Below are positions 1 to 8,387 of a DNA stretch of 57,741 nt, one piece after another. A program made the position numbers and the translations under genes. Under the pieces are notes generated by a model. It did no database searches, was not told where the DNA came from, and worked only from the letters and a program-made list of their open reading frames with translations. Position 1 is the stretch's first letter; every line of letters starts with the position of its first letter. The stretch lies in assembly GCA_003604975.1 (NCBI GenBank), contig QZIR01000047.1, positions 1 to 57,741 of the forward strand, read 5' to 3'. The stretch is from Desulforudis sp. Lineage in GTDB: Bacteria > Bacillota > Desulfotomaculia > Desulfotomaculales > Desulforudaceae.

Positions 1-90
1 ATGCTGGTCGAACTGGCCGCCGAGTACGGCTTGGGCCGGATCGCCCTGGTTAAGACCCGGATCGGCGAGGAGGACTTCGAGCGGTGCTGA
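1..90 (+). CDS. 3' end of the SpeD-like protein gene (wraps from window end)
   Basis: This is the last 29 codons and stop of the gene whose full copy lies at 57313-57732. It is present twice only because the window is circular with a 99-base overlap. The stop TGA (88-90) overlaps the GTG start of the next gene at 84, which indicates translational coupling within the head operon. Confidence 0.9.
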   Translation: MLVELAAEYGLGRIALVKTRIGEEDFERC

Positions 91-99
91 TCAACCCTC
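1..99. repeat. Terminal direct repeat (assembly overlap), left copy
   Basis: These 99 bases are identical to the last 99 bases of the window. Both copies cover the 3' end of the same gene and the start of the next. Exact overlap of this kind is what a closed circular contig, or a circularly permuted phage, gives on assembly. It need not be a physical terminal repeat of the virion DNA. Confidence 0.95.
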
Positions 100-1649
100 G
101 AACAAACACGGCCAAGCGTCGGGTGCACGAGACCCTGATCCGGGCCATGTCGCCTCTTGAGACGGTCCTAGCCAAAGACGTCCAGCGCGTTTTGCTGGCC
201 CAGTACCAAGCAGTCGCCGGCGAAATCGCCTCCGGGTCCCGGGACCTCGATGGCCCCCTGGCTCGCTACGACGGCCGCCTTCAAAAGACTCTCGAGGTCC
301 ATTATCGCCGCACGGCCATTGTCTTCGGTAACCTGGTTTTCCAGGCCATGGGCGATGGCCAAAAAACCGCCGCGCCTCCGCCCAGCCTAGCCGGCGACGA
401 ATCCATGCGCGAGCGCTATTGGTCCGAGGTGCACGCCTGGATTCAGAAAGAGGGTGCCGAGGCGGTTAGGCGCATCCACCGCACCACCCGCGATAAGATC
501 AAGACGCTGGTCGATGAGGGGTTAAGCGAAGGCGCCTCGAACCGGGAGATCGCCAAGGACCTGCGCGACACTTCTCGGGCCGTCACCGCCTATCGGTCCA
601 AGGTCATCGCCAAGACCGAGACCCACAACGCCGCCTGTTTCGCCACGGACCGCGCCGTGGCCGCCACCGGCGTCGAAGTCGAACGCGAGTGGTCGGCCGT
701 GCGCGATGCCCGGACCAGGATCACGCACATCTTGGCTAACGGCCAGCGCCGCCGCCAAAACCGGCCCTTCGATGTTGGCGGCGATAAACTGGACCACCCC
801 GGGGATCGCAAGGGCCGCGCCGCCAATGTCGTGCATTGCCGCTGTGTGCTGCTGTACCATACAGTGGACGCGGACACCGCTGCTCAGCCCGCTTTGCCTC
901 CGCTGTCCGACGTGACCACGTTGGACGAAGCCGAAAAGTGGGCCAAGGATCGCTGGCCGAACGTCGCCTTTGATTTTCCCGGCGCGCATCTGGACACGAT
1001 CAAGCCGACCCTGGCCCAGTTTGAAAGGCTGGCCCGGGATTATCCTGAAGTACCTGCCCGTCTGGGATATATGGGCACCCGCACGGTGTCGGACATAGCC
1101 CAGAATGTTTACGCTCAGGTTACCCAAGACGGCAAAAGGATCGAGATGAATCCTTGGTTTTATGGGGACCCGCGTTTTTTTAAAAACAGTTTAAAGCAAA
1201 GCGTTTCATCCGGGTTTCACCCCCTGGGTTGTCATAAATATGAATCCGTATTAACCCACGAATTTGACCACCTGGTTCGAACGTGGCTCTTGACCGAAAC
1301 GGGCCTGGCTTTTATGCCGGCTGTTCCGGCTAGCGGGGTGGGCCTTTATTCAGAAACAATGTCTCTGTGGGAAAACAGTCACAACGCGACGGAGTTTTTA
1401 TCTATGTACGCCACGGAAAACAAAAGCGAAGGCTGGGCGGAAGGTTCGGCGGCCATCCATCATCATCCTTACCCTCAACGCATTGTTTTCGTTAAAGAAC
1501 AGAAGGCTTTATTGGATATAATCAAAAACCGGCCCAGATATAATCAGGGTCAATGGAAACACTGGCAGGATGCCAACGACCTTGAACGCCAGGAAAGCCT
1601 GATCGTCATCGACCAACTTAAACGAAAAGCGGGAATCAGGGGGATATAG
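84..1649 (+). CDS. MuF/SPP1 gp7-like minor head protein fused to a zinc-metallopeptidase (toxin-like) domain
   Basis: This 521-residue minor head protein starts at GTG 84. Residues of roughly 100-260 are the Mu gpF / SPP1 gp7 head-morphogenesis domain, ending in the family signature NVVHCRCVLLY. The remaining ~240 residues are not needed for a head protein of this family. They carry a zincin signature, HEFDH at residues 392-396, and a downstream glutamate-rich EGWAEG (about 449-454) that could supply the third zinc ligand. MuF proteins with variable C-terminal toxin domains are a known class of phage polymorphic toxins. The domain may be delivered with the DNA or act during assembly, which is inference. 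From about position 1150 the DNA is visibly more AT-rich than the neighbouring head genes, as if the tail end was acquired separately. Confidence 0.8.
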   Translation: MLINPRTNTAKRRVHETLIRAMSPLETVLAKDVQRVLLAQYQAVAGEIASGSRDLDGPLARYDGRLQKTLEVHYRRTAIVFGNLVFQAMGDGQKTAAPPPSLAGDESMRERYWSEVHAWIQKEGAEAVRRIHRTTRDKIKTLVDEGLSEGASNREIAKDLRDTSRAVTAYRSKVIAKTETHNAACFATDRAVAATGVEVEREWSAVRDARTRITHILANGQRRRQNRPFDVGGDKLDHPGDRKGRAANVVHCRCVLLYHTVDADTAAQPALPPLSDVTTLDEAEKWAKDRWPNVAFDFPGAHLDTIKPTLAQFERLARDYPEVPARLGYMGTRTVSDIAQNVYAQVTQDGKRIEMNPWFYGDPRFFKNSLKQSVSSGFHPLGCHKYESVLTHEFDHLVRTWLLTETGLAFMPAVPASGVGLYSETMSLWENSHNATEFLSMYATENKSEGWAEGSAAIHHHPYPQRIVFVKEQKALLDIIKNRPRYNQGQWKHWQDANDLERQESLIVIDQLKRKAGIRGI

Positions 1650-1882
1650 TGACCATTGGCGAAGCCCCAATATGCGTATATTGCAAATATTTTACTCGGG
1701 ACAAAAACGCAACCGCTATTACTTGTCGTGCGTTTCCCCTGAAAGTTCCACGCGAAATAGTTATGGGCGAAATTAAACACATCGAAGCGTATCCCGGTCA
1801 AAGCGGCGATTACGTTTTTGAGGTCGACGAGAAGTGGCGAGCCTTATATCAACAATACCTAGAGAATTCAAAGTTGGGGTGA
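1649..1882 (+). CDS. Small Cys-containing protein after the MuF-metallopeptidase; candidate immunity partner
   Basis: This is a 77-residue protein with a GTG start overlapping the stop of the MuF fusion by one base (TAGTG). It has a CVYCKYF motif near the N-terminus, a further cysteine at about residue 26, and an EAYPGQSGDYVFE stretch. I do not recognise a named family. Its AT-rich composition matches the toxin-like domain just upstream and not the protease and capsid genes that follow, so the two probably moved together. In MuF toxin loci the immunity gene normally follows the toxin, which makes this the natural candidate. That role is inferred from position only. Confidence 0.6.
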   Translation: MTIGEAPICVYCKYFTRDKNATAITCRAFPLKVPREIVMGEIKHIEAYPGQSGDYVFEVDEKWRALYQQYLENSKLG

Positions 1883-1886
1883 AGCC

Positions 1887-2930
1887 ATGGCCTTGACGCA
1901 CAATAGCAGCGTAGCCGGCGGCGAGCCGAAGTGGAGCGCGGTGGACAAAACCAGGCTGCCCGACAACGCCTTCGCCGATCAGAAAAACCGCAAATACCCG
2001 CACCACTGGGTCAAGAACGGCGAAGTCGGCGACGACGGAGTTTACGTCTCGGGCGACATGTACCTGCATCCAGGCGGACTCGACGCCGCCTGGGCCGCGG
2101 CCAACGGCGCGCGCTCCGGCCAGGAGGCCTCGCCTGAGGTCGTGGCGCATTTGCAGAAGCACCGCCGGGCCCTCGGGCTCGACGACAAGGCCGACGCCGA
2201 TTTCGATGACGGGGAAACCGGCGAAGTCTTTTGTGGCCGCCGCGAAAACAAGGCCTTCCCCTTCGAGCTTAAAGCCGACGGCCTCGACGAAACCGGCACC
2301 TTTTCCGGTTACGCCTCGATGTTCGGCGGCAAGCCCGACACCTACGGCGACATTGTTGACGCCGGCGCCTTTGCCGAGACCCTGGCCAAGGGCGGCCGCA
2401 ACGGCACGGGCGTGGCCATGCTCTGGCAGCATCGGTCAGACGAGCCGCTGGGCGTCTGGGACGAGATCGTCGAGGACAAAAAAGGCCTGAAAGTCAGCGG
2501 CCGCCTGGCCATGGCTACGCAGCGCGGCCGGGAGGCTCACGAATTGATGAAAATGGGCGCCATCCGCGGCCTGTCCATCGGTTATGACGCCCTGGACTTT
2601 TATTACGAAACGCCCAAGGGCAACGATCAAAAGATTCGGCACTTGAAAAAGGTCGAACTGTGGGAGATCAGCCCGGTGACGTTTCCGGCCTTGACCCGGG
2701 CGCAAATCGCCGTGGTCAAGGGGTTGCGCGAGGCCAGGACCGAGCGTGAACTGGAACGAGCCCTGCGGGAGGCCGGGCTCTCCAGGCAGGACGCTTTGTA
2801 CCTGGCCGGGCTTTGCCGGACGTCCTTGAGGGAGTCAGGGGCGGAAGGCGCGCGCGGTCTGGAAGCCGTCGCCGCGGCGTTGCGAGGCGTTAACCTCAGC
2901 CTGGACGTCTATCGCCGGCTGCACGCCTGA
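1887..2930 (+). CDS. HK97-family prohead protease with extra N-terminal domain
   Basis: This 347-residue capsid maturation protease would cleave the scaffold or delta domain of the capsid protein during head assembly. The protease core spans about residues 130-290, with the catalytic histidine region LWQHRSDEPLG and the serine region IRGLSIGYDAL, followed by VELWEISPVTFPAL, all typical of peptidase family U35. About 115 N-terminal residues (KWSAVDKTRLPDNAFAD... HHWVKNGEVG) form an additional domain seen in some phage proteases. It lies immediately upstream of the capsid gene. The ATG at 1887 follows the previous stop by four bases. Confidence 0.88.
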   Translation: MALTHNSSVAGGEPKWSAVDKTRLPDNAFADQKNRKYPHHWVKNGEVGDDGVYVSGDMYLHPGGLDAAWAAANGARSGQEASPEVVAHLQKHRRALGLDDKADADFDDGETGEVFCGRRENKAFPFELKADGLDETGTFSGYASMFGGKPDTYGDIVDAGAFAETLAKGGRNGTGVAMLWQHRSDEPLGVWDEIVEDKKGLKVSGRLAMATQRGREAHELMKMGAIRGLSIGYDALDFYYETPKGNDQKIRHLKKVELWEISPVTFPALTRAQIAVVKGLREARTERELERALREAGLSRQDALYLAGLCRTSLRESGAEGARGLEAVAAALRGVNLSLDVYRRLHA

Positions 2931-3013
2931 AGGAGAGCGCGACACTCAAGCTGAAGAAATCTTAGCCGGGGTTCCGCCAAGGGTCGGCCAACCCGCCGCG
3001 GACGCAAGAAGCG

Positions 3014-3058
3014 AAAAAGGGCAATTCGGGTGCCCGAATCACTCGAGTTGCCCTTTTT
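3014..3058. terminator. Strong hairpin between protease and capsid genes
   Basis: A perfect 11-bp inverted repeat (AAAAAGGGCAA, 3014-3024; TTGCCCTTTTT, 3048-3058) encloses a smaller TTCGGGTGCCCGAA hairpin. The A and T tracts at the stem edges make it a bidirectional rho-independent terminator or attenuator. It lies inside the head operon just before the capsid ribosome-binding site, so it may protect or adjust the level of capsid mRNA. Confidence 0.75.
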
Positions 3059-3092
3059 GTTTACCCCGTTTTCCCGAAGGAGGAAAGAAAAA

Positions 3093-4484
3093 ATGGGTTA
3101 CGAAATCAAGGACGCGCCCAACTCGGCGCCTCAAGACAGCCCCCACCCCGAGGTGGTGGCCGAGGTCCTGCGCCAGGTCAAGGCGCTGGGCGACAATACC
3201 AAGGCCCTCTACGAAGAGCAGGCCAGGAAGGTCGCCGAAATGAAGGCCTTTCTCGACGCGGCCGATGGCAAGACCAGCGCCGTTATCGAAGAGCGCTTCA
3301 AGAAGTTCGCCGAAGACGTCACCGTCCGCCAGGAGGAGTTGGACAAGAAGATCGCCGCCCGGATCGACCAGATCGAGGTGGCCCTGAAGCGCGTGCCGCG
3401 ATCCACCGGCGGCGGCGGTCAAACCGAAATGGACGAGGCCAAACAGTTCTTTGTGGCTCAACGGGCCTTGTCCCGCAAGGAAATCCCGGCCGGCGGCCTG
3501 CCCGACGACCAGGTCAATCTCGACGAGTTCCAGGCCTACCGGCGGGCCTTTCCGGCCTACCTTCGCCGGTTCGACGAACGGGCCCAGCGGTTGACCGCCG
3601 ACCAGGTCAAGGCCCTGAGCGTGGGCATTGATCCGGACGGAGGCTACCTGGTCACCCCGGCCATGTCCAACCGCATCATCACCAAACTCTGGGAAAACGA
3701 CCCGATTCGCCAACTGGTCGCCGTCGAAACCATTTCCACCGACGCCCTCGAAATGATGGTGGACGTGGACGAGGCCGCCTGCGGCTGGGTCGGTGAAACC
3801 GAGTCGCCCACCGAGACGGCCACGCCGCAGTGGAAGGAACAGCGCATTCCGGTGCACGAAATGTACGCCGAGCCGCGCGCCACCCAGAAGCTGCTCGAGG
3901 ATTCGGCCATCGACGTCGAGGCCTGGCTGGCCAACAAGCTGGGCGACAAGTTCGGTCGGGTCGAAGGCGCGGCCTTTGTCTCCGGCACCGGCGTCAAGAC
4001 CCCGCGCGGCTTCCTGACCTACACCAACGGCACGGCCTGGGGCCAGATCGAACAGGTGGCCATGCTCCACGCCTCGGCCATCACCACCGACGGCCTGATC
4101 AACGTCAAGTACTCGCTCATCGAGCAGTACCTCAACCGCTGCACCTGGCTCATGAACCGCCTGACCGTCCGCGACATTCTCAAGCTCAAGGACGGCGACG
4201 GCCAGTACATTTGGCGCGAAGGTCTGACCGACGCCCAGCCGTCCATGCTCCTCGGCCTGCCCCTGCGTATGGCCACCAGCATGCCGCAAGTGGCGGCCAA
4301 CGCCCTGTCCGTGGCCCTGGCCGACTGGCGCGAAGCCTACACCACCGTCGACCGCCTGGGCATCACCACCATGCGCGATCCGTACACGGCCAAGCCCTGG
4401 ATCAAGTTTTACACGCGCAAGCGGGTCGGCGGCGCGGTGACCAATTTCCAGGCCATCAAAATCGGCAAAGTCGCCGCGGCCTGA
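3093..4484 (+). CDS. Major capsid protein, HK97 fold
   Basis: This is a 463-residue HK97-type major capsid protein. The first ~110 residues are a charged coiled-coil delta/scaffold region (VAEVLRQVKALGDNTKALYEE and similar), probably removed by the upstream protease. The core begins near ALSVGIDPDGGYLVTPAMSNRI and contains WVGETESPTETATPQWKEQRIPVHEMYAEPRATQKLLEDS and GTGVKTPRGFLTY segments typical of phage_capsid proteins. I chose ATG 3093 because AGGAGG lies just upstream. A longer in-frame reading from 3030 would start inside the terminator hairpin. Confidence 0.93.
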   Translation: MGYEIKDAPNSAPQDSPHPEVVAEVLRQVKALGDNTKALYEEQARKVAEMKAFLDAADGKTSAVIEERFKKFAEDVTVRQEELDKKIAARIDQIEVALKRVPRSTGGGGQTEMDEAKQFFVAQRALSRKEIPAGGLPDDQVNLDEFQAYRRAFPAYLRRFDERAQRLTADQVKALSVGIDPDGGYLVTPAMSNRIITKLWENDPIRQLVAVETISTDALEMMVDVDEAACGWVGETESPTETATPQWKEQRIPVHEMYAEPRATQKLLEDSAIDVEAWLANKLGDKFGRVEGAAFVSGTGVKTPRGFLTYTNGTAWGQIEQVAMLHASAITTDGLINVKYSLIEQYLNRCTWLMNRLTVRDILKLKDGDGQYIWREGLTDAQPSMLLGLPLRMATSMPQVAANALSVALADWREAYTTVDRLGITTMRDPYTAKPWIKFYTRKRVGGAVTNFQAIKIGKVAAA

Positions 4485-4504
4485 TCGAAGGGAGGTGAAC
4501 GAAT

Positions 4505-4987
4505 ATGTACCGTGACGGTTACAGTAATTTCGGCTTTTTCAACGCGGTCCAGCCTCGGGACGTGACCGCCGGCGCCGTCAACATCGCCGGCGACACCATC
4601 GACGCCCGCGGCTATGACAGCCTGGTTTTCATCGTCGCCCTGGGCCTGGTCAGCTACGTTTCCACGGCCTCCTACATCCTGTTCCGGATGCAGCACGCCT
4701 CGGAAAGCGCCGCCGGCATCGACGCCTGGGCCGACGTGCCCCTGGAAAACATGATCTTCAGCGGCGTTTCGGCCTACACCTCGAATTCCGGGGCCTTCCT
4801 GTCCATCTGTCCGGCCGCGGCCGCCCTGTCGGCCTCGCAAGGCTCGACCCAGCACGCCGTCGGCTACCGCGGCAACAAACGCTACGTCCGGCTGTACGTC
4901 AGCTCGGTTTCCACGCCGGGCTCGTGGGCCTTCGGCGCCGTAGCCGTGCTCGGCCAGCCGCCCTTGTGGCCGGTCAACGCCACCTGA
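4505..4987 (+). CDS. Head-region structural protein, function unknown
   Basis: This 160-residue protein follows the capsid gene with a good GGGAGGTGA ribosome-binding site. The sequence is rich in small and hydroxyl residues with alternating hydrophobics, which suggests a beta-rich fold, and has no membrane segment or enzyme motif. Position after the capsid gene and before the connectors suggests a capsid decoration or accessory protein. I do not recognise the family. Confidence 0.7.
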   Translation: MYRDGYSNFGFFNAVQPRDVTAGAVNIAGDTIDARGYDSLVFIVALGLVSYVSTASYILFRMQHASESAAGIDAWADVPLENMIFSGVSAYTSNSGAFLSICPAAAALSASQGSTQHAVGYRGNKRYVRLYVSSVSTPGSWAFGAVAVLGQPPLWPVNAT

Positions 4988-5041
4988 ACTGATTGACTGG
5001 GCCGGGGGACAATCTCTCCCCCGGCTCGTGGAGGAAAACGC

Positions 5042-5575
5042 ATGGCGGAAATAAGTTCAAGCTATCAACCCAAGGTCGGGCTCGAGCAGGGCGGCGGCCG
5101 CTTCTTCATGAAGCAGGACGGCGAGTTCAAGTTCTGGGACCAGGATTTCACCGGCGAGCGCCTGCGCAACCTGATCCTGTCCCTGACCACCAACCACCTG
5201 ATCGCCTCGGCCGTGACCTCGGGCGGCGCGGTCAGCGTCCTGTCCGTGGCCTACGGCTTCGTCGCCTTTTCCCTCGGCGCCGGGTGTTCCATCGGCTCGC
5301 ACTTCGCCAAGTACCCCGTGCCCCTGGGTTCTGGCGCGGCCCTGGTCATCACCGGCTACGGCCAGAACGCCGACGCCGTGGTCACGTTGTCCGACAATTC
5401 GGCCGCCGTGGCCGGCGCCGGCCTGACCTGCCAGGTCTTCGGCCTCGGCGGGATCAAGGACTTTTCCTCGATCTTGATCTCGGCCAACGGCTACTGTCGC
5501 CTGGTCTTTTACAACAACAACGCCTGGGCCGTGGTCGAGCACAACGCCAACTGCACCCCGCGCGTGGCGGCCTAA
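5042..5575 (+). CDS. Head-region structural protein, function unknown
   Basis: This 177-residue protein has a GAGGAAA ribosome-binding site. It opens with SSSYQPKVGLEQGGGRFFMKQDGEFKFWDQDFTG and continues with Gly/Ala/Ser-rich beta-like sequence. No enzymatic motif is visible. Its place between capsid and connector genes points to a virion decoration protein, possibly acting with the 4505 product. The function is inferred from position only. Confidence 0.65.
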   Translation: MAEISSSYQPKVGLEQGGGRFFMKQDGEFKFWDQDFTGERLRNLILSLTTNHLIASAVTSGGAVSVLSVAYGFVAFSLGAGCSIGSHFAKYPVPLGSGAALVITGYGQNADAVVTLSDNSAAVAGAGLTCQVFGLGGIKDFSSILISANGYCRLVFYNNNAWAVVEHNANCTPRVAA

Positions 5576-5591
5576 GCCGGGGGGTGATGAC

Positions 5592-5885
5592 ATGGCCAGG
5601 ATCAAAATGACCAAGACGGTTCAGGGCAGCAGCGACGGCGTGTCCGTGCGCACCTTCCGAGCCGGCGAGGAATACGAGGTCGGGTTCGGTATTTCCGAAG
5701 ACCTGGCCTCCGTCTTTGTCCAGCGGATGGGCGCGGCCAACGTCGTGCCCGACGAACCCAAGGACGCCGGCCCCGCCCCGGACGACAAGGACGCCGGCCC
5801 CGCCCCGGACGACAAGGACGCCGGCCCCGCCCCGGACGACAAGGACGCGCGCCGGCCGCCGCTGAACAAGGCCGCGCGGAGGTAA
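5592..5885 (+). CDS. Small protein with tandem DAGPAPDDK repeats
   Basis: This 97-residue protein has an N-terminal part (IKMTKTVQGSSDGVSVRTFRAGEEYEV) that resembles small head-completion proteins found between capsid and connector genes. Its tail has three perfect copies of the nonapeptide DAGPAPDDK followed by a basic end (ARRPPLNKAARR). The repeat is acidic and proline-rich, probably a flexible linker. The exact role is unknown. Confidence 0.7.
   Translation: MARIKMTKTVQGSSDGVSVRTFRAGEEYEVGFGISEDLASVFVQRMGAANVVPDEPKDAGPAPDDKDAGPAPDDKDAGPAPDDKDARRPPLNKAARR
5763..5843 (+). repeat. Three perfect 27-bp tandem repeats inside a coding region
   Basis: The unit encodes DAGPAPDDK and runs 5763-5789, 5790-5816 and 5817-5843 with no differences between copies. 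Identity at synonymous positions shows a recent expansion. Copy number could vary among relatives by slippage, changing linker length. Confidence 0.95.
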
Positions 5886-5888
5886 TCG

Positions 5889-6491
5889 GTGGCGATCCTT
5901 TCGTCCAATCCGTCCTGGCGAGCCAACCGAGTCTGGCGGGTGACTACGCCGCCGGCCGTCGAACCTGTCTCGGTCGATGAGCTTAAGACCTTTTTGCGCC
6001 TGGACGGCACGTCCGAAGACGACCTTTTGACCACCTTCATCAAGGCGGCGCGGGAGTCGGCCGAGCCCTGGCTGGGCCGGGCCTTGATTCAGCAGTCTCT
6101 CGAATTCTCGATGGACTGGTGGCCCGGTCAGGTCGTGCGCCTGCCCCGGCCGCCTCTGTTGTCCGTGGCCGGCGTCTTTACCGTGGACGAGGACGGGACC
6201 GAAACCGAGTACTCCGCCGACAACTACTACCTCCGGCCCGGCGTGATCCCGGCCGAACTGGTCATCCGCGACGGCTACACTCAGCCGTCCGGCGCCGGGC
6301 GGCAAAGCGGCGGCTACGTCGTGCGTTACACCGCCGGTTACGGTTCGGCCGCCGGCGACGTGCCCGCGGCCATCCGCACCGGCCTGATGTTCTGGGCGGC
6401 CAAAATTTACGAAGACCGCGTGCCATACAAAGACCCGCCGCCCGAGGCCCGGGCGGCCATCGGCAACTTCGTAGTGATGGATCGGATATGA
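5889..6491 (+). CDS. Head-tail connector, gp6-like
   Basis: This 200-residue connector of the HK97 gp6 / SPP1 gp15 type would sit under the portal. The N-terminal helical region (PVSVDELKTFLRLDGTSEDD... FIKAARESAEPWLGRAL) is the family hallmark, followed by a beta-rich insert and a C-terminal AIRTGLMFWAAKIYEDRV helix. The start is GTG 5889, preceded by GGAGG. The stop overlaps the next ATG. Confidence 0.85.
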   Translation: MAILSSNPSWRANRVWRVTTPPAVEPVSVDELKTFLRLDGTSEDDLLTTFIKAARESAEPWLGRALIQQSLEFSMDWWPGQVVRLPRPPLLSVAGVFTVDEDGTETEYSADNYYLRPGVIPAELVIRDGYTQPSGAGRQSGGYVVRYTAGYGSAAGDVPAAIRTGLMFWAAKIYEDRVPYKDPPPEARAAIGNFVVMDRI

Positions 6492-7000
6492 CCTGGCTGG
6501 CCCCCAAGCTGCGCGAGCGTGTGCAGGTCCTGCAAGCCGAGCAGGCCCCCAACGAGGCCGGCGGATTCGACCAGACCTACACCGATTTGCTCACGGCCTG
6601 GGCAGGATTCAAACCCTTGAGCCTCGCCGCCTCGCCGCCGGGCTATGTTCGCCAGACGCAAATTTACACGGACGGCAAGCAGTCCACGCACGAGTTCGTT
6701 CTCCGCCGGGCGGCCGTGGCCGATCTTGGGCCGTCCTTTTCGCCGGCCTACGGCCTGGGCGCCAAATCCACGGGCGACCTGGCCCCGATCAAGTCCGAGT
6801 ACTTCCTGTTCGTGCAGCGCGGCGCCGAAAACCTGGGCCGGGAATTCGACCGGGGCTTTTCCCGCGATCTCGAGGCCGGCCGCATGCCCGTCGGCCGCCT
6901 CTTCCGGGTGGACCGCATCGTAGACGCGGACGAGCGGCGGGAATATCTCAAGGTTCTGGCCACGGAAATCGAGGAACAGGGCACAGGGTTGGCGGCATGA
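6488..7000 (+). CDS. Head closure / head-tail adaptor protein
   Basis: This 170-residue protein begins WLAPKLRERVQVLQAEQAPNEAGGFDQTYTDLLTAWAGFKPLS, typical of SPP1 gp16-like adaptors that seal the head after packaging, and ends in a basic beta region (LFRVDRIVDADERREYLKVLATEIEEQG). The ATG at 6488 overlaps the stop of the connector gene (ATGA), so translation is coupled. It is followed without gap by a gp10-like gene. Confidence 0.8.
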   Translation: MTWLAPKLRERVQVLQAEQAPNEAGGFDQTYTDLLTAWAGFKPLSLAASPPGYVRQTQIYTDGKQSTHEFVLRRAAVADLGPSFSPAYGLGAKSTGDLAPIKSEYFLFVQRGAENLGREFDRGFSRDLEAGRMPVGRLFRVDRIVDADERREYLKVLATEIEEQGTGLAA

Positions 7001-7470
7001 TGGAAGTGAAAATCGAGGTTCGAAACGCCTCGACCGTAGCAGCCAAACTAAACGATTTCGCCGGAAATTTATCCGGCGGCGAAGGCCGGGTCATGAAGGC
7101 TTTGGTCCTGTTGGCTCTCGATCTCCGCAACGAGATGATTCACTCCATGCAGCACTCGCTCCGGACCGGCCGCCATTACCGTCGCCGCAAAGGTGACCGG
7201 CGCGGCAAGTTCGATCACATCGCCTCGTCCCCGGGTAACCCACCCCGGCCGGACACGGGCGAGCTGCTGCGGTCCATCATCATGGAAGCCCGCCCCTCCG
7301 ACCTGGCCGTTGAAGTCGGCTCGAATATCACCAAGCCGCCTTATCCGGCTTACCTCGAAGAAGGCACTGGCCGCGTGGCGCCTCGCCCGTTCCTGGCCCC
7401 GGCCATGGACAAGCTGCGGTCGAAAATCGAGCGCCGCATTTTGGACGCGGTCGCGGGTGCGATCAGGTGA
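6997..7470 (+). CDS. HK97 gp10-like tail completion protein
   Basis: This 157-residue protein is of the HK97 gp10 / neck type. The DTGELLRSIIMEA and YPAYLEEGTGRVAPRPFLAPAMD segments are characteristic of the family. It probably acts at the head-tail junction with the 6488 and 7475 products. The ATG at 6997 overlaps the previous stop (ATGATG region). Confidence 0.82.
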   Translation: MMEVKIEVRNASTVAAKLNDFAGNLSGGEGRVMKALVLLALDLRNEMIHSMQHSLRTGRHYRRRKGDRRGKFDHIASSPGNPPRPDTGELLRSIIMEARPSDLAVEVGSNITKPPYPAYLEEGTGRVAPRPFLAPAMDKLRSKIERRILDAVAGAIR

Positions 7471-7474
7471 CGCC

Positions 7475-8134
7475 GTGAAGCTTCAACCCATCGTCCTGAA
7501 GTTGCGCCTGGCCGAAACCCGGTTCGCCAACCGCGTCGCCGGCGCGGCCGAATTCGAGGCGGCCCAGCGGGCCACGCTCAAGGAAGAGGCGGCCTTTGTC
7601 CTGCAACTGGCCGAAACCGCCTCGCCCAACCGCTACGACAGCGGCGTGGACCAGGTCATCACCGAAGTCGTGGCCGTGGTCGCGGCCCTGCGCAACGACC
7701 TTGGCTCGCGGGACAAGACCGGCCTGACCGCCTACGACGCCCTGTACGCGGTCCGGACCGAGATGTTCCGCGCCCTGCTGGGCTGGCAGCCGCCCGGCGC
7801 CGAAAGCCTCATGTATTACCGTGGCGGCCGGCTTCTGGATCTGACTCCGGCCTGGCTTTGGTACCAGTTCGAGTTTGAGGTGCGGACGCGGATCACCGAC
7901 GCCGACGGGGTCCGGCCGACCTCGGTTGACGACTTTCTGCGTCTCTTTGCCCAGTGGGAACTGACGCCCAGCGAAAACATTCCCATGCGGGCCATGGACG
8001 GCCTGCCGGTTACGGCCTGGGCCCCGGACCTCGAGGAGCTCATTGATTTTACCGCCGACCCCAACGCCGGAGATTTCAACGCCAGGGCCTTCGGCCGCGG
8101 GTTCGAACGCTACGGTTTCAATCCACGCCCATAG
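7475..8134 (+). CDS. Tail terminator-like protein (Mu gp37 type)
   Basis: This 219-residue protein sits directly before the DUF2635 and sheath genes, where Mu-like phages encode a gp37-type tail terminator. It has a long N-terminal helical part (MKLQPIVLKLRLAETRF) and a beta-rich C-terminus. I chose GTG 7475; the longer upstream frame overlaps the gp10 gene. The last codons (GFNPRP, stop) are written by one of the CRISPR-repeat-like elements at 8115-8141. Confidence 0.65.
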   Translation: MKLQPIVLKLRLAETRFANRVAGAAEFEAAQRATLKEEAAFVLQLAETASPNRYDSGVDQVITEVVAVVAALRNDLGSRDKTGLTAYDALYAVRTEMFRALLGWQPPGAESLMYYRGGRLLDLTPAWLWYQFEFEVRTRITDADGVRPTSVDDFLRLFAQWELTPSENIPMRAMDGLPVTAWAPDLEELIDFTADPNAGDFNARAFGRGFERYGFNPRP

Positions 8135-8141
8135 AGGCGAC
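8115..8141 (+). repeat. CRISPR-repeat-like element 1
   Basis: GTTTCAATCCACGCC, loop CATAGA, GGCGAC (27 nt). The conserved flanks equal both ends of a type I-C CRISPR repeat written in its reverse orientation. The stop codon of the tail terminator gene lies in the loop. It is one of seven such elements in the window. Confidence 0.85.
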
Positions 8142-8153
8142 AAGGGGAAGAAA

Positions 8154-8384
8154 ATGAATGTAACTCAATGGTGGCTCGTGCCCCGGCCCGGACTGATCGT
8201 CAGGTTCCCGGGCAACAAGGTCGCCCTGCCGGCCGACGGCGCCTGGTGCTCGAAGGTCGGTCCCGAGGGGCGCTACTGGAGACGCAGACTGGCCGTGGGC
8301 GACGTGACCCTCGGCTCGCCGCCGCCTGACCCGGCCCCGGAGATCCAGAGCAGCCGGGCGGCGGAACAAAAAGAGGAGGACTAA
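8154..8384 (+). CDS. DUF2635-type small tail protein
   Basis: This is a 76-residue protein with the DUF2635 pattern: VRFPGNKVALPADGAWCSKV, then YWRRRLAVGDVTLG. In Mu-like phages it is encoded immediately upstream of the sheath gene (Mu gp38 position), and it is here too. Its function in tail assembly is not established. ATG 8154 is chosen because GGGGAAG precedes it and the upstream reading runs through the repeat element. Confidence 0.8.
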   Translation: MNVTQWWLVPRPGLIVRFPGNKVALPADGAWCSKVGPEGRYWRRRLAVGDVTLGSPPPDPAPEIQSSRAAEQKEED

Positions 8385-8387
8385 ACC

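Noticed and set aside
3039..4289. Long minus-strand ORF opposite the capsid gene (416 codons)
   Set aside because: It is a GC-rich antisense shadow with low-complexity translation, no ribosome-binding site, and fully overlaps a certain capsid gene.
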